NCBI GenBank assembly: GCA_947496215.1 | Contig: CANMCF010000007.1 | Location: 124,001-188,000 of the forward strand | Direction of reading: 5' to 3' | DNA length: 64,000 nt | DNA from: an uncultured Bizionia sp. | GTDB taxonomy: Bacteria; Bacteroidota; Bacteroidia; Flavobacteriales; Flavobacteriaceae | Part shown: positions 53,348 to 61,795 of the stretch, piece by piece | How the letters are laid out: every line of letters starts with the position of its first letter | Numbering within the stretch: position 1 is the first letter of the stretch | Notes under the pieces: generated by a model | Told to the model about the DNA's origin: nothing | Databases searched by the model: none | What the model saw: the letters and a program-made list of their open reading frames with translations, nothing else | Position numbers and translations under genes: made by a program

Positions 53348-55873
53348 CTAATTCTTCATTTTCTGAGTTGTCTTTATGTTGTCCTTTCCAATGGATAGCA
53401 TGTTGGCAAATAACCTATAGGCTCCAGCGACACCAGCTGGGAATTCCCTGAAAAAACTTAGGCCTGTGTACATATAATGTCCTTTGCCATGTTTGGCTAC
53501 CAGTAGACTTCCCGTTTTAGGTGTCTCTCCTTTATCCTGCATGGATAGGATAGGAGTGAACTCGCTTCCCCATTCACTTGGGAAATATAGACCACGTTCT
53601 TGTGTCCAGCCATCAAAGTCCTTTTTTGTTATCTTGTTTGGAACATTCAATAATTCGTGATTGGGGTTTAGGAAGGAAACTTCCGCAAACTCATCGGTGA
53701 CCCTATCTCTAGACAATTTTAATTCGTAGGGCGCCAACTTATCTACTTTCAATCGATGTCTTGTATTGTACTGCACGATCATATTGCCACCTTGTTCAAC
53801 ATAGTCGAATAGGATTTGTTGTTTGAAATTTAAAGCTTCAACGGTGTTGTATGCACGAATGCCAATGACAACGGCATCAAAACGACTTAGATTCTCCTGT
53901 GTTATGTCTTCAGGCATTATGGTTACCACATTGTATCCAATTTGCTCCAGACTTTCAGGAACTACATCTCCTGCACCTTCTATGTAGCCGATGTTTTCAC
54001 CTCGCTTCTGTATGTCTAAACGAACTATTTTACTCTCACTAGGCAACAAAACGGTCTGAAAGGGAATATGATCGTAATCTATTTCTATCAATTCATTGGC
54101 ATAGGTCTTGTCTCCGATTGTAATCTTTGGGGCAATGTAACCCTCACTTTGATTTTTTGGAGGTATGATCGTAAAGACTAGAATTTGCTCTTGCCCTTTG
54201 TTGGCTATGGATATCTTTTGTTGTCTTGGGTAGATGTTCCAGCCCTCAGGATGTGAGATTTTCACAACTCCCTCCAAATTGTCACGCCCAGCTTTTATGG
54301 CTACTGGAATCTCTTTTTGTTTGTCGTTTTCAAAAATGATCACTTTTTCTGCAATCCTGGCTGAGGCTTCCGGAATAATTTCAAAGGGTTTGTATACTTC
54401 TCCTTTTACGGGGTCATTGGTTTTGTATACGATGGCCTTTGTATAAGGAATGATGATTGTTCCAAAGTCTATGTTGAAGGTGACATTGAATGGACTCGGT
54501 GTCTCTGGTTCTCCGATCAAGTTCGGATCATCTACGGAATACATTCCCAAAGTCCCTTTTTTCGTTAGCCAGTATGGAGTGGTAATGATACTCTCATTTA
54601 TGGGTTTGAAAGATTCATCTAGATTTATTTTGATGTTTTTTTCCAAGGTGATGCCTTTTTCTATTACAATCTTGTTGGCTGAAACTATGGAAGATAAAGA
54701 CATTTTTTGATTGCTCCTGTTGATGGCTTCTATCTTTAGGTTGACATGGTCAGTTGGCGTAGAATGATTCGTGTTTGCAACTGCTTCTAGATATAAACCA
54801 GAACAAGCAGCGATTATGTCTTTTATTTCTTTGGATTTGATCGTTTTCCAATGGGTGTCGCTTAAACTCTGAATGAGTACATAAGCTTTCAGCAACTCCG
54901 GAATGGAAGCAGATGGGGTTCTGAAATCGAAATTAGCTTGCACGCCTTCCAAAATGGAACCAATTGCCTTTCCTCCTTCAACACGGTTCCATGAAGTGTC
55001 AATACCATCAAAGATGTTGGATTTGTCTTTTGGCAAGTCACCTTTTATGAGTTCAACATATTCTATTTGCTCTCCTCGCGTTCCAGTACTACCAAAACCT
55101 TGAGATTTGTGTTGACTACGACTCAATGAGGCTATTTCCGTATTACTCAATCCATTTGAAGGGAAATATGTGCCGACATCAAAATTCAACAATCTGGATT
55201 TATCTGCATTTTTAAACTTTTCTCGACTTCCATAGAACCACCATGAAGTGTTGAAAAACAAACGTTTTGGTTGCCACGTATCCATTTGCGCAAGTTGATT
55301 TGCAAATGCAGTCTTGTCATTGACAAGATCAAAGGCTTCGACACTTAACATTGCCGAACTGGTATGGTGTCCGTGAGTACTACCTGGGCTTCTATGATCA
55401 AAACGGTTTATGATAACATCTGGCTTGAACTGGCGAATTGCCATAACGACATCGCTTAGGACTTCTTTTTTATTCCAAATGGCCAGAGTCTCATCTGGAT
55501 GCTTGGAATATCCAAAGTCATTGGCTCTCGTAAAACGTTGTTCGCCACCATCTGTACGTCTTGCGGCCAACAACTCTTGTGTACGGATAACACCCAAGAG
55601 TTCCCTTATTTCTGGTCCAATCAGGTTTTGCCCTCCATCCCCGCGTGTAAGCGACAAATAGGCGGTACGAGCTTTGACGTGGTTTGCCATATAGGATATT
55701 AGGCGAGTGTTTTCATCGTCTGGATGAGCAGCAACGTATAGTACGGAACCTAGAAAATTCAGTTTTTGGAGGGATTCGTAAATTTCTGAAGCGTTGGGTT
55801 TTTTAGGTTGTTGTGCGGTTATAGAACCTAATCCTAAAAGGGAGACAATGAAGAAAACAATGTGTTTTTGCAT
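53348..55873 (-). CDS. Secreted PIG-L family deacetylase
   Basis: 841-residue protein with a signal peptide (1-20, SITAQ). The PIG-L/LmbE domain (about 40-290) has AHPDDE (His50, Asp52, Asp53) as the zinc and catalytic motif, DGGQN and HRSPGSTHGHHTSS. PIG-L enzymes remove acetyl groups from N-acetylglucosamine derivatives. The middle is beta-rich (about 330-600), and the C-terminal ~240 residues (IGIRAYNT, YVEQGGNMIVQYNT, GKGHYMYTGLSFFREFPAG) look like a glutamine-amidotransferase-like domain. It is first in a unit with the small protein and symporter. Confidence 0.9.
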   Translation of the reverse strand: MQKHIVFFIVSLLGLGSITAQQPKKPNASEIYESLQKLNFLGSVLYVAAHPDDENTRLISYMANHVKARTAYLSLTRGDGGQNLIGPEIRELLGVIRTQELLAARRTDGGEQRFTRANDFGYSKHPDETLAIWNKKEVLSDVVMAIRQFKPDVIINRFDHRSPGSTHGHHTSSAMLSVEAFDLVNDKTAFANQLAQMDTWQPKRLFFNTSWWFYGSREKFKNADKSRLLNFDVGTYFPSNGLSNTEIASLSRSQHKSQGFGSTGTRGEQIEYVELIKGDLPKDKSNIFDGIDTSWNRVEGGKAIGSILEGVQANFDFRTPSASIPELLKAYVLIQSLSDTHWKTIKSKEIKDIIAACSGLYLEAVANTNHSTPTDHVNLKIEAINRSNQKMSLSSIVSANKIVIEKGITLEKNIKINLDESFKPINESIITTPYWLTKKGTLGMYSVDDPNLIGEPETPSPFNVTFNIDFGTIIIPYTKAIVYKTNDPVKGEVYKPFEIIPEASARIAEKVIIFENDKQKEIPVAIKAGRDNLEGVVKISHPEGWNIYPRQQKISIANKGQEQILVFTIIPPKNQSEGYIAPKITIGDKTYANELIEIDYDHIPFQTVLLPSESKIVRLDIQKRGENIGYIEGAGDVVPESLEQIGYNVVTIMPEDITQENLSRFDAVVIGIRAYNTVEALNFKQQILFDYVEQGGNMIVQYNTRHRLKVDKLAPYELKLSRDRVTDEFAEVSFLNPNHELLNVPNKITKKDFDGWTQERGLYFPSEWGSEFTPILSMQDKGETPKTGSLLVAKHGKGHYMYTGLSFFREFPAGVAGAYRLFANMLSIGKDNIKTTQKMKN

Positions 55874-55898
55874 TATATTTTGATAGTTAGATAAGTAT

Positions 55899-55906
55899 CA
55901 AATATA
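55899..55906 (-). promoter_or_regulatory. -7 element for PIG-L gene
   Basis: Minus-strand TATATTTG (TAnnTTTG) ends 26 bases before the ATG at 55873. A matching -33 TTG is not evident. Confidence 0.4.
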
Positions 55907-55987
55907 AAAAGAAAACGAGCATTACTTCTTGTTTTAGTTTTTCTTTAACGTATTAAAAATAAACCTCGACAAATGTAGTTTTTTGAC

Positions 55988-56524
55988 TTAGAATGTTTCT
56001 TCAAAATCTTCAATGGCATCCTTCTCGACCAAAGTGACAGCCTTTTGTAGAATCAAGTTGTTTGGATAGGTGACCAAATTTCCGTTATCCAGTCGCAAAT
56101 GCAATTGGAAGGCTCTAATGTCCTCAATAATGGCTTCTATGGGGTAGTCCTTATCATGGATCTTTATCTTGTCACCAACCTTGTAGGGAAATGAAAAGAA
56201 CATGATGATACCAGTTGTGACATTGCTTAGAATGGACCAAATGGCAAATAGAGCGATACCAATTACAGCGAATAAAGAAGAGAAGATAACAGTCAGGTCC
56301 TTTAGTTCTGCTCCTAGGATGTAGGCTTCTATCAACATGAAGAGGATAAATAGGGCTACGGTGATGTACCTACCTATCAATCGAATTCTTGGTTCATTTA
56401 CACCTTTCTTTCTTCCAATTTTTCTAACTAATGTCTTGGATAAAAAGCGAATGATAAGCAAAATGATAGAGACTATGAGTGTATTTATCAGCTCGCTTTT
56501 GTAATGTTCGAAAAACAACTCCAT
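55988..56524 (-). CDS. Small MscS family mechanosensitive channel
   Basis: 178-residue protein with three membrane helices and then an MscS beta domain. The pore-helix-like segment is IWSILSNVTTGIIMFFSFPYKVGDKIKI (about 115-142), followed by EDIRAFQLHLRLDNGNLVTYPNN. It is truncated relative to E. coli MscS (286 residues), lacking most of the C-terminal cytoplasmic cage, as is common in short bacterial members. A solitary osmotic safety valve is likely. It follows the 307-residue lipoprotein gene by 38 bases and may share its transcript. Confidence 0.9.
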   Translation of the reverse strand: MELFFEHYKSELINTLIVSIILLIIRFLSKTLVRKIGRKKGVNEPRIRLIGRYITVALFILFMLIEAYILGAELKDLTVIFSSLFAVIGIALFAIWSILSNVTTGIIMFFSFPYKVGDKIKIHDKDYPIEAIIEDIRAFQLHLRLDNGNLVTYPNNLILQKAVTLVEKDAIEDFEETF

Positions 56525-56562
56525 GTTACAGTGGTTTTAAACAGCAAAGATACGGGGGAAAC

Positions 56563-57486
56563 CTATTTTAATTGAAGCGTTTTACGTAAAAATTCATCTT
56601 TGTTTCCATTTTTGTTCCAATAGTCGGATTTTATGGTTTCAAGCTTTTTGGCCTTGGTTGTCAAACCATTTGTAGTTTCTTCCCAGTTCTCGATGACATA
56701 TGGGAATTCTGGAGAGAAGTTTATGCTCAATGTGCGTTTCAAATCTGGAAATACAATGGTGTAATTACCATTTTCCAATGTTGCAGATGCTTTATATGCT
56801 TTTAGTTCTTTATGTTGCAAACGGATTAATTCCAAAGAGGGAATGATGTTGAAGGAGCCAACAGGCAATGTTTTTGGGTCGATGCGCAATTGTGTCCATA
56901 ATTCGTTTTCCAAATATGTTTTTTCCAAGCTCAGATCTTGGTCACCTTCACTTTCAAAATAAGAATGGGAAACGATGTCAAATCGATCACGATTGTTGAG
57001 TTGCATATAGATATGGCCACACCATTCTTGGACAGAGCAACTCACCTTTATGGCATGTTGATTATTTCCAATGGGGTAGAAGGTACTTTGCATTACGGAA
57101 TAAGGGTAGATTCCTGTATTGAATTTTTTGGTACTGTTAAGTTTTAGAACAGGAATGTTGGTTACATTGTCTCTATCGGCTTTTACTTGTTTGTCCTTGA
57201 GGAATGGCTCGGTAACGTACACCAACACAGCATACCCTTGCCTTGCTTCTCCGTATCGGATTTGTTCCAGTTGGTAAGAGGTGATCTCAGCTTTTCCTGC
57301 ATACCAATATTCATTGAAGTTTTCCTTTTTGGAGGAGAGTGCTTCTTGTGAAGGTGCTATATTTGAACCTTCTACTTTTGCATATTCAGAAGTAGGAATG
57401 TTTTTTTCGTTTTTGCAAGAGATGAAGAACACGAATATTCCAACCATGCCCCAGAAAACTGGATCTACTTTATGTATACGTATCAT
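56563..57486 (-). CDS. Conserved lipoprotein of unknown function
   Basis: 307-residue lipoprotein with a signal peptide ending ISC (Cys24). The mature part has EYWYAGKAEITSYQL-Q-RYGEARQGYAVLVYVTEP and a central CSVQEWCGHIYMQLNN segment with two cysteines, and ends with LETIKSDYWNKNG. It matches no family with a known role that I recall, although similar proteins are common in flavobacteria next to Maf and the UbiA prenyltransferase. Confidence 0.8.
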   Translation of the reverse strand: MIRIHKVDPVFWGMVGIFVFFISCKNEKNIPTSEYAKVEGSNIAPSQEALSSKKENFNEYWYAGKAEITSYQLEQIRYGEARQGYAVLVYVTEPFLKDKQVKADRDNVTNIPVLKLNSTKKFNTGIYPYSVMQSTFYPIGNNQHAIKVSCSVQEWCGHIYMQLNNRDRFDIVSHSYFESEGDQDLSLEKTYLENELWTQLRIDPKTLPVGSFNIIPSLELIRLQHKELKAYKASATLENGNYTIVFPDLKRTLSINFSPEFPYVIENWEETTNGLTTKAKKLETIKSDYWNKNGNKDEFLRKTLQLK

Positions 57487-57518
57487 TGTAATGAGGTTTT
57501 ATACATAAATTTACGAAT

Positions 57519-58112
57519 CTATTGCATTTCCACAATGTTATTTAACGTTTCATATACGAGGTGCGTGGGCAACCCCATGACATTGAAGTATGACCCTTCC
57601 AGTTTAGTGACACCGATTAGGCCTATCCATTCCTGAATGCCGTAGGCACCAGCTTTGTCATAAGGCGAATAGTTTTTTATATAATGCCAGATTTCATCTT
57701 CGGTCAAGGGTTTGAAAGTCACTTTGGTTACATTGCTCACCGTTTTTTGATAACTTTTTGTTCGTATGCAAACGGATGTGATGACTTCGTGTGTCTTGCC
57801 GCTCATGGAGGATAACATGTCGAAGGCTTCTTGGTCACTTCTTGGTTTTCCCAATGCGTTGTCATCAAGCCAAACGATGGTATCGCTGGTAATTAGGATG
57901 TCATCGTCTTTCAATTCTTCCAAATACGGTATGGATTTTAATTGAGAAAGGTAATTCGTGATTTCAAAATGCCTTAGAGTAGGAGGGTATTCTTCTTTTA
58001 TGGGTTTCAGGCGTATTTCGAAATGCAATCCTAAATCCTTGAAGAATTGTTGACGTCTTGGTGAGCCAGAGGCCAATATGATATTGTGATTCCTTAGTTT
58101 GTCGTTTAGCAT
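57519..58112 (-). CDS. maf: Maf-family nucleotide pyrophosphatase
   Basis: 197-residue Maf protein: IILASGSPRRQQFFKDLG (about 12-29), ITSDTIVWLDDNALGKP (about 74-90) and GKTHEVITSV are the conserved motifs. Maf enzymes hydrolyse non-canonical or canonical nucleoside triphosphates to monophosphate and pyrophosphate and are linked to cell-division arrest. Its start lies 2 bases after the stop of the prenyltransferase gene, so both share a transcript. Confidence 0.93.
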   Translation of the reverse strand: MLNDKLRNHNIILASGSPRRQQFFKDLGLHFEIRLKPIKEEYPPTLRHFEITNYLSQLKSIPYLEELKDDDILITSDTIVWLDDNALGKPRSDQEAFDMLSSMSGKTHEVITSVCIRTKSYQKTVSNVTKVTFKPLTEDEIWHYIKNYSPYDKAGAYGIQEWIGLIGVTKLEGSYFNVMGLPTHLVYETLNNIVEMQ

Positions 58113-58114
58113 TC

Positions 58115-59026
58115 TTAGAATAAGAGGTTGTATAGTAACATAACTAACATACCAGATACCATTACTATTTTTAGCATTAGGCTAATGTGTTTGAAGTGCG
58201 AATTGTTTTTAGCTGTAAACAGCTTGATGGCAATGTAAATTAAAGGCCCAACGATGGCAACTAGAAAATAGATGACCACATCCATGTGCATGAATATGTT
58301 GGTCGTGACATAATATATTAAGATTAGAGTGGTAATGATGGTTAGACCAAAAGCTATTTTTGCTGTCCTTTCTTTACCGAATACAATTGGCAACGTTTGC
58401 ATTTCTGCTTTGTAATCACCATCCACATCCTGAATGTCCTTTACTATTTCCCTTATGAAATTGATCAAGAATGCAAAAATGGCGAAATCGGCCAAGACTT
58501 CAAACATTATGGATTGTACATTTTGGTTTTGTTCTGTGATTGCTGGAATCAATTCAAAGATACCAACAATCAAAAGGCTAAGCCCCACCAAAATGGAAAC
58601 GACTATGTTTCCTACTACAGCAATTTGTTTGAGGTATGAAGCATACACATATAGCAATGCGGAAATGATGATGAACAAAATGAAGAAAGGTGGTCTACCG
58701 ATGCTATTGGATAGATAAAAGCCCAAAAAGACACCAATGCAAGTAAAAACCATATAGAATATGTTGGCATTTTTTTCTGAGATGGCTTTGCCTACGATGA
58801 CCTTGTCGGGTTTGTTTACTGCATCTGTCTCCACATCATAGATGTCGTTTATGATGTAACCACCAGCTGCTATGCAGATCGTAGCTATTACAAGCAATGA
58901 GAAACCAAGACCATTTAGCGTGACGTCTATTCCAAAGGCAGGGAACAAGGCATACTTTATCAATACCTGGACAGCGGCAATCATCAATAGGTTTTTCCAA
59001 CGAATGAGGTTGAGTATATTTTGCAT
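58115..59026 (-). CDS. UbiA-type geranylgeranylglycerol-phosphate prenyltransferase-like
   Basis: 303-residue UbiA superfamily protein with about nine membrane helices. The first aspartate-rich motif is NDIYDVETDAVNKPDK (about 60-76) and the second is REIVKDIQDVDGDY (about 190-203). Bacteroidota members are commonly annotated as geranylgeranylglycerol-phosphate geranylgeranyltransferases or menaquinone-type prenyltransferases; I cannot tell the acceptor. It is distinct from the phosphoribosyltransferase-like UbiA at 16467. Confidence 0.85.
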   Translation of the reverse strand: MQNILNLIRWKNLLMIAAVQVLIKYALFPAFGIDVTLNGLGFSLLVIATICIAAGGYIINDIYDVETDAVNKPDKVIVGKAISEKNANIFYMVFTCIGVFLGFYLSNSIGRPPFFILFIIISALLYVYASYLKQIAVVGNIVVSILVGLSLLIVGIFELIPAITEQNQNVQSIMFEVLADFAIFAFLINFIREIVKDIQDVDGDYKAEMQTLPIVFGKERTAKIAFGLTIITTLILIYYVTTNIFMHMDVVIYFLVAIVGPLIYIAIKLFTAKNNSHFKHISLMLKIVMVSGMLVMLLYNLLF

Positions 59027-59097
59027 TTATCTATATTAGAAGTTAATGATTTGAAAGAAAAAGTCCTTTCTAGTTAATTTGTCTTAAGGTTAAAACA

Positions 59098-59105
59098 CAA
59101 ATGTA
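59098..59105 (-). promoter_or_regulatory. Possible -7 element for prenyltransferase-Maf unit
   Basis: Minus-strand TACATTTG (TAnnTTTG) lies 71 bases before the ATG at 59026 and directly downstream of the terminator of the collar gene, which fits a new transcription start. No -33 match. Confidence 0.3.
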
Positions 59106-59134
59106 ATAAAAAAGACTGTCTCATTGAGACAGCC
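59105..59134 (-). terminator. Terminator after collar protein gene
   Basis: On the minus strand, CTGTCTC-AAT-GAGACAG is followed by TCTTTTTTATTA. A second small hairpin (ACCTAC/GTAGGT, 59166-59181) lies between it and the stop codon. Confidence 0.75.
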
Positions 59135-59188
59135 TTGATACTTAGATTTGTATATTTTTTATATCTACCTACGCTTGTAGGTGTCAAT

Positions 59189-59986
59189 TTAATCCACCGT
59201 TTCAGAGCCGGATTTTTCACCCCAAGTTCGATTGCTCAATCCTGGGCCATTGCCATAATGAATGGGAGCTCTGCCTCTTAGATCTGGCAAGGCAAATGTA
59301 GTTTCTCCATCTCCTCCATAGGTAGTTCCCACTAAAGAGAACAATGCTTGGTTTTGGTTTATTGGAAGTAGTTGGCCGTTGCATTCCATCCACCCATTAG
59401 GCAGTGTGAAACCTGCAAAGGGCATGATCTCACTAATGAATGGAGTTGTACTTTGCGCTAGATTTTGAGGAATTACATTGGGGTCATTGAGAATTTTATT
59501 AGAAATGTTTTTTGATGAAGGAAATACGCCTGTGACTGCTATATAGTATTTTATTGCAATGTATGGTTGCATATTGCTTGCAGTTCCAGGATTGATTGCG
59601 GGGCTATTTCCTGCATAGATGGCATAGGGAACAGCTCTGAATTCAGAGTTGCCTATACTTTCGTAATTTGTTCCACCTGTAGCATCTATCGATACTTCAA
59701 GAAAATGGGTTGTACTCCAATCTATGGAAGAGAAGGTTCCTGTTGTCGTTCCTCCTCCCAACGGCAAATCGAATAATCCATAGGTACTTGTCGTGGTATT
59801 GTGTGTTTCCATATAGACAACAGTTCCGTTTGAGGTACTTTGATGAATCATAAATTGGACACCTATTGTGGTATTGGCTATAATGTCTCCGTTGGTGTCT
59901 CTTGCTACGGCTTGGTAGTTGATGGTTTGAGCGCCAATAACCATCGTAGTTAGAATAAATGCAATGAATAGGGATAGTTGCTTCAT
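59189..59986 (-). CDS. Secreted tail-collar-domain protein, C-terminally short
   Basis: 265-residue secreted protein with a signal peptide (MKQLSLF...VIGAQ); the upstream in-frame ATG at 60043 overlaps the KdsC gene and is rejected. The first part is the Bacteroidota NYQAVARDTNGDI domain (about 20-135), the same as in the 20086 protein. After a linker, a phage tail-collar / microcystin-dependent-protein domain appears: GEIMPFAGFTLPNGWMECNGQLL, LFSLVGTTYGGDG, FALPDLRGRAPIHYGNGPGLS. Typical proteins continue past GSETV with LTxxQMPxHxH and another ~90 residues, but here the stop comes right after GSETVD. The gene sits between KdsC and the prenyltransferase gene. Confidence 0.85.
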   Translation of the reverse strand: MKQLSLFIAFILTTMVIGAQTINYQAVARDTNGDIIANTTIGVQFMIHQSTSNGTVVYMETHNTTTSTYGLFDLPLGGGTTTGTFSSIDWSTTHFLEVSIDATGGTNYESIGNSEFRAVPYAIYAGNSPAINPGTASNMQPYIAIKYYIAVTGVFPSSKNISNKILNDPNVIPQNLAQSTTPFISEIMPFAGFTLPNGWMECNGQLLPINQNQALFSLVGTTYGGDGETTFALPDLRGRAPIHYGNGPGLSNRTWGEKSGSETVD

Positions 59987-60023
59987 GGTGAGTGGTTTTA
60001 AAGTGTTTATATTTGTTTTAGAA

Positions 60024-60554
60024 TTAGTGTGCATTGGAATCATAATGATAATCCCATTTGTCTTGTACTTTCAAAACTTGCTCAATGACATCGCGGACAG
60101 CACCTTTTCCTCCGTTTTTATGTGAAACGTATTTGGAAATGGCCTTGACTTCTGCAGTAGCATCTACAGGACAGGTTGGTAATCCTACTACATTCATGAC
60201 TGGGATGTCTGGAATATCATCACCCATATACAATATATGTTCTGGTTTGATGTCATTTTTTTGGGTGTATTCCGTAAACGCTTCCATTTTGTGGTGGGCA
60301 CCGAGATAAACATTGGTTATACCCAAGTTGTTTAACCTATTGCGTACACCTTCATTCGCTCCTCCAGAAATGATACATATGTTGAATTTCTTGTTCAAGG
60401 CTTGTTTCATGGCATAACCATCCTTTACATTCATCGTTCTCAACATATCGCCATTGGTCATTATGGTAATTGAGCCATCTGTCAAGACGCCATCGACATC
60501 GAAAATGAATGTGGTAATGTGCTCTAGGCATTCTTTGTAATTTTTATCTTCCAT
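60024..60554 (-). CDS. kdsC: KdsC-like HAD phosphatase
   Basis: 176-residue HAD phosphatase of the C0 (KdsC) type: IFDVDGVLTDG (Asp19, Asp21), the ISGG motif II, a KMEAF lysine and GDDIPDIPVM motif. KdsC dephosphorylates 3-deoxy-D-manno-octulosonate 8-phosphate for the Kdo of lipopolysaccharide. The gene overlaps the upstream DUF2520 gene by 11 bases. It is 37 bases before the collar gene. Confidence 0.9.
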   Translation of the reverse strand: MEDKNYKECLEHITTFIFDVDGVLTDGSITIMTNGDMLRTMNVKDGYAMKQALNKKFNICIISGGANEGVRNRLNNLGITNVYLGAHHKMEAFTEYTQKNDIKPEHILYMGDDIPDIPVMNVVGLPTCPVDATAEVKAISKYVSHKNGGKGAVRDVIEQVLKVQDKWDYHYDSNAH

Positions 60555-61302
60555 GTGTTTTTTTTATGGATTCGGTCAAGAGGTTGTATATGTCCTTGTG
60601 ATGTTTGTTTTCCAATTGCCTCAAATGTCTTTTGATGGTTTTCTTATCGTTGCGCTTTGCTGGTCCGGTTTGTGCCAAATATGGGGATAGTGTTTCTATC
60701 TTGTTGGCAGTTTCTTTGATCAAAGGTTTCAAGATGTCGAACTCGGCACCTTGAGATTCTGTGATCTCATGTGCTACTCTATATAATTGATTTGTAAAGT
60801 TGTTAACGAACACAGCAGCCAAATGCAAGGCTTGACGCTGATCGCTGTTTACCTTGTGAAATTTGCTGCCAAGTGCTTCAGCCAATTGCTTTAAAATGGG
60901 CAAGTCCTCTTTTTTTAACGATTCGATGCAAATGGGAACATCCTTGAAATCAATGGCCGCCGATTTGGAGAAGGTTTGCAAGGGATAAAATACACCACGC
61001 TTTTGTTTTTTGCTTACAGCATACAAGCTGGAACTTCCAGATGTATGCACAACCAATTTGTTCTCGAAAGACAATTGCTCTGAGAGATTTTCAATGGCAT
61101 CATCACTTACTGCCAAGATATACACATCGGCATCTGTCAATGCAGATAGGTCATCTATGACATCGACTTTGTTTTTATATTTGTCTATGGCTTTTAGGTT
61201 TCTGTTGTACCATTGTACAACAGAAACCGTCTTGGTAGCGTTGAATGCTTTGAACATATGCGTGGCTACATTGCCTGCGCCTAGTATGACGATTTTTATC
61301 AT
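60544..61302 (-). CDS. DUF2520 Rossmann-fold oxidoreductase-like protein
   Basis: 252-residue protein beginning MIKIVILGAGNVATHMFKAF, a NAD(P)-binding Rossmann motif, with LAVSDDAIENLSE, VVHTSGSSSL, GVFYPLQTFS and HLAAVFVNNFTNQLY, the features of DUF2520 proteins (distant relatives of ProC and NADP-F420 reductases). The start at 61302 is chosen because the promoter lies at 61307-61335 and the upstream frame to 61401 has no conserved sequence. The substrate is unknown. The family is regularly next to KdsC in flavobacteria. Confidence 0.88.
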   Translation of the reverse strand: MIKIVILGAGNVATHMFKAFNATKTVSVVQWYNRNLKAIDKYKNKVDVIDDLSALTDADVYILAVSDDAIENLSEQLSFENKLVVHTSGSSSLYAVSKKQKRGVFYPLQTFSKSAAIDFKDVPICIESLKKEDLPILKQLAEALGSKFHKVNSDQRQALHLAAVFVNNFTNQLYRVAHEITESQGAEFDILKPLIKETANKIETLSPYLAQTGPAKRNDKKTIKRHLRQLENKHHKDIYNLLTESIKKTHGR

Positions 61303-61306
61303 ACGG

Positions 61307-61335
61307 CAAAAATACATATATATTGTTTTTTCCAA
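61307..61335 (-). promoter_or_regulatory. Promoter of DUF2520-KdsC unit
   Basis: Minus-strand TATTTTTG (61307-61314) with TTG at 61333-61335 (18-base spacing), or TTG 61336-61338 (21 bases). The -7 element ends 4 bases before ATG 61302, so the message would be leaderless. Confidence 0.5.
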
Positions 61336-61357
61336 CAATGAAAAAAACAAAAAATAT

Positions 61358-61732
61358 TTAAGCGCAAGAAATGGTAACGGAATGGGTATGACCACCATCA
61401 TTGGATGATGTGACAGAAACCTGTTGATTGCTTTGCAATGTGGTAAATTGTTCTGCCGTTACGGTTACTGAATGCGCGTGAGGTGAACCACCTTGAATGT
61501 CATAGGTTTTTTCTACTCCAGCAGTTACATCAGCAGCTGAAACGGTTAACGTATGCCCATGATTGGTACCGATTGAACTTGATGTGCCATTGGAAGCGCA
61601 ATTTGTAGAATTGTCTTGAGGCGGAGAACTTGGCTGCGAGTCATCGGACCCAGAGCAACTTAAAATTGAATACGCTGGAATGGCTACGACTAGGGCGCCA
61701 ATCGTTTTTTTAATGAATGTTTTTCTGTCCAT
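61358..61732 (-). CDS. Small His-rich lipoprotein
   Basis: 124-residue lipoprotein-like protein. The N-terminus (DRKTFIKKTIGALVV) resembles a weak twin-arginine signal and is followed by lipobox LSCSG (Cys26). The mature part has three related segments: GHTLTVSAADV (about 59-69), AHSVTVTAEQF and THSVTISC, each giving a His, a beta strand and a V-T/S-A core. The His pairs (GTNHGH, SPHAH, GGHTH) suggest a metal-binding site, perhaps copper, but the metal is not known. It is transcribed on the minus strand with its own leader. Confidence 0.75.
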   Translation of the reverse strand: MDRKTFIKKTIGALVVAIPAYSILSCSGSDDSQPSSPPQDNSTNCASNGTSSSIGTNHGHTLTVSAADVTAGVEKTYDIQGGSPHAHSVTVTAEQFTTLQSNQQVSVTSSNDGGHTHSVTISCA

Positions 61733-61795
61733 TTTTCTTTTTCTTTAAATTTATAGCATAGCCAATTTAAAGATTATACTTTGATTGTGAAAATG

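Noticed and set aside
53183-53398. Plus-strand 71-codon frame opposite the small symporter-linked protein
   Set aside because: It is antisense to the 33-codon gene and the end of the PIG-L gene, with no coding features.
59189-59986. Prophage remnant suggested by the tail-collar domain
   Set aside because: The protein has a signal peptide and a Bacteroidota secreted domain, and no other phage gene is nearby; collar domains occur in many non-phage surface proteins.
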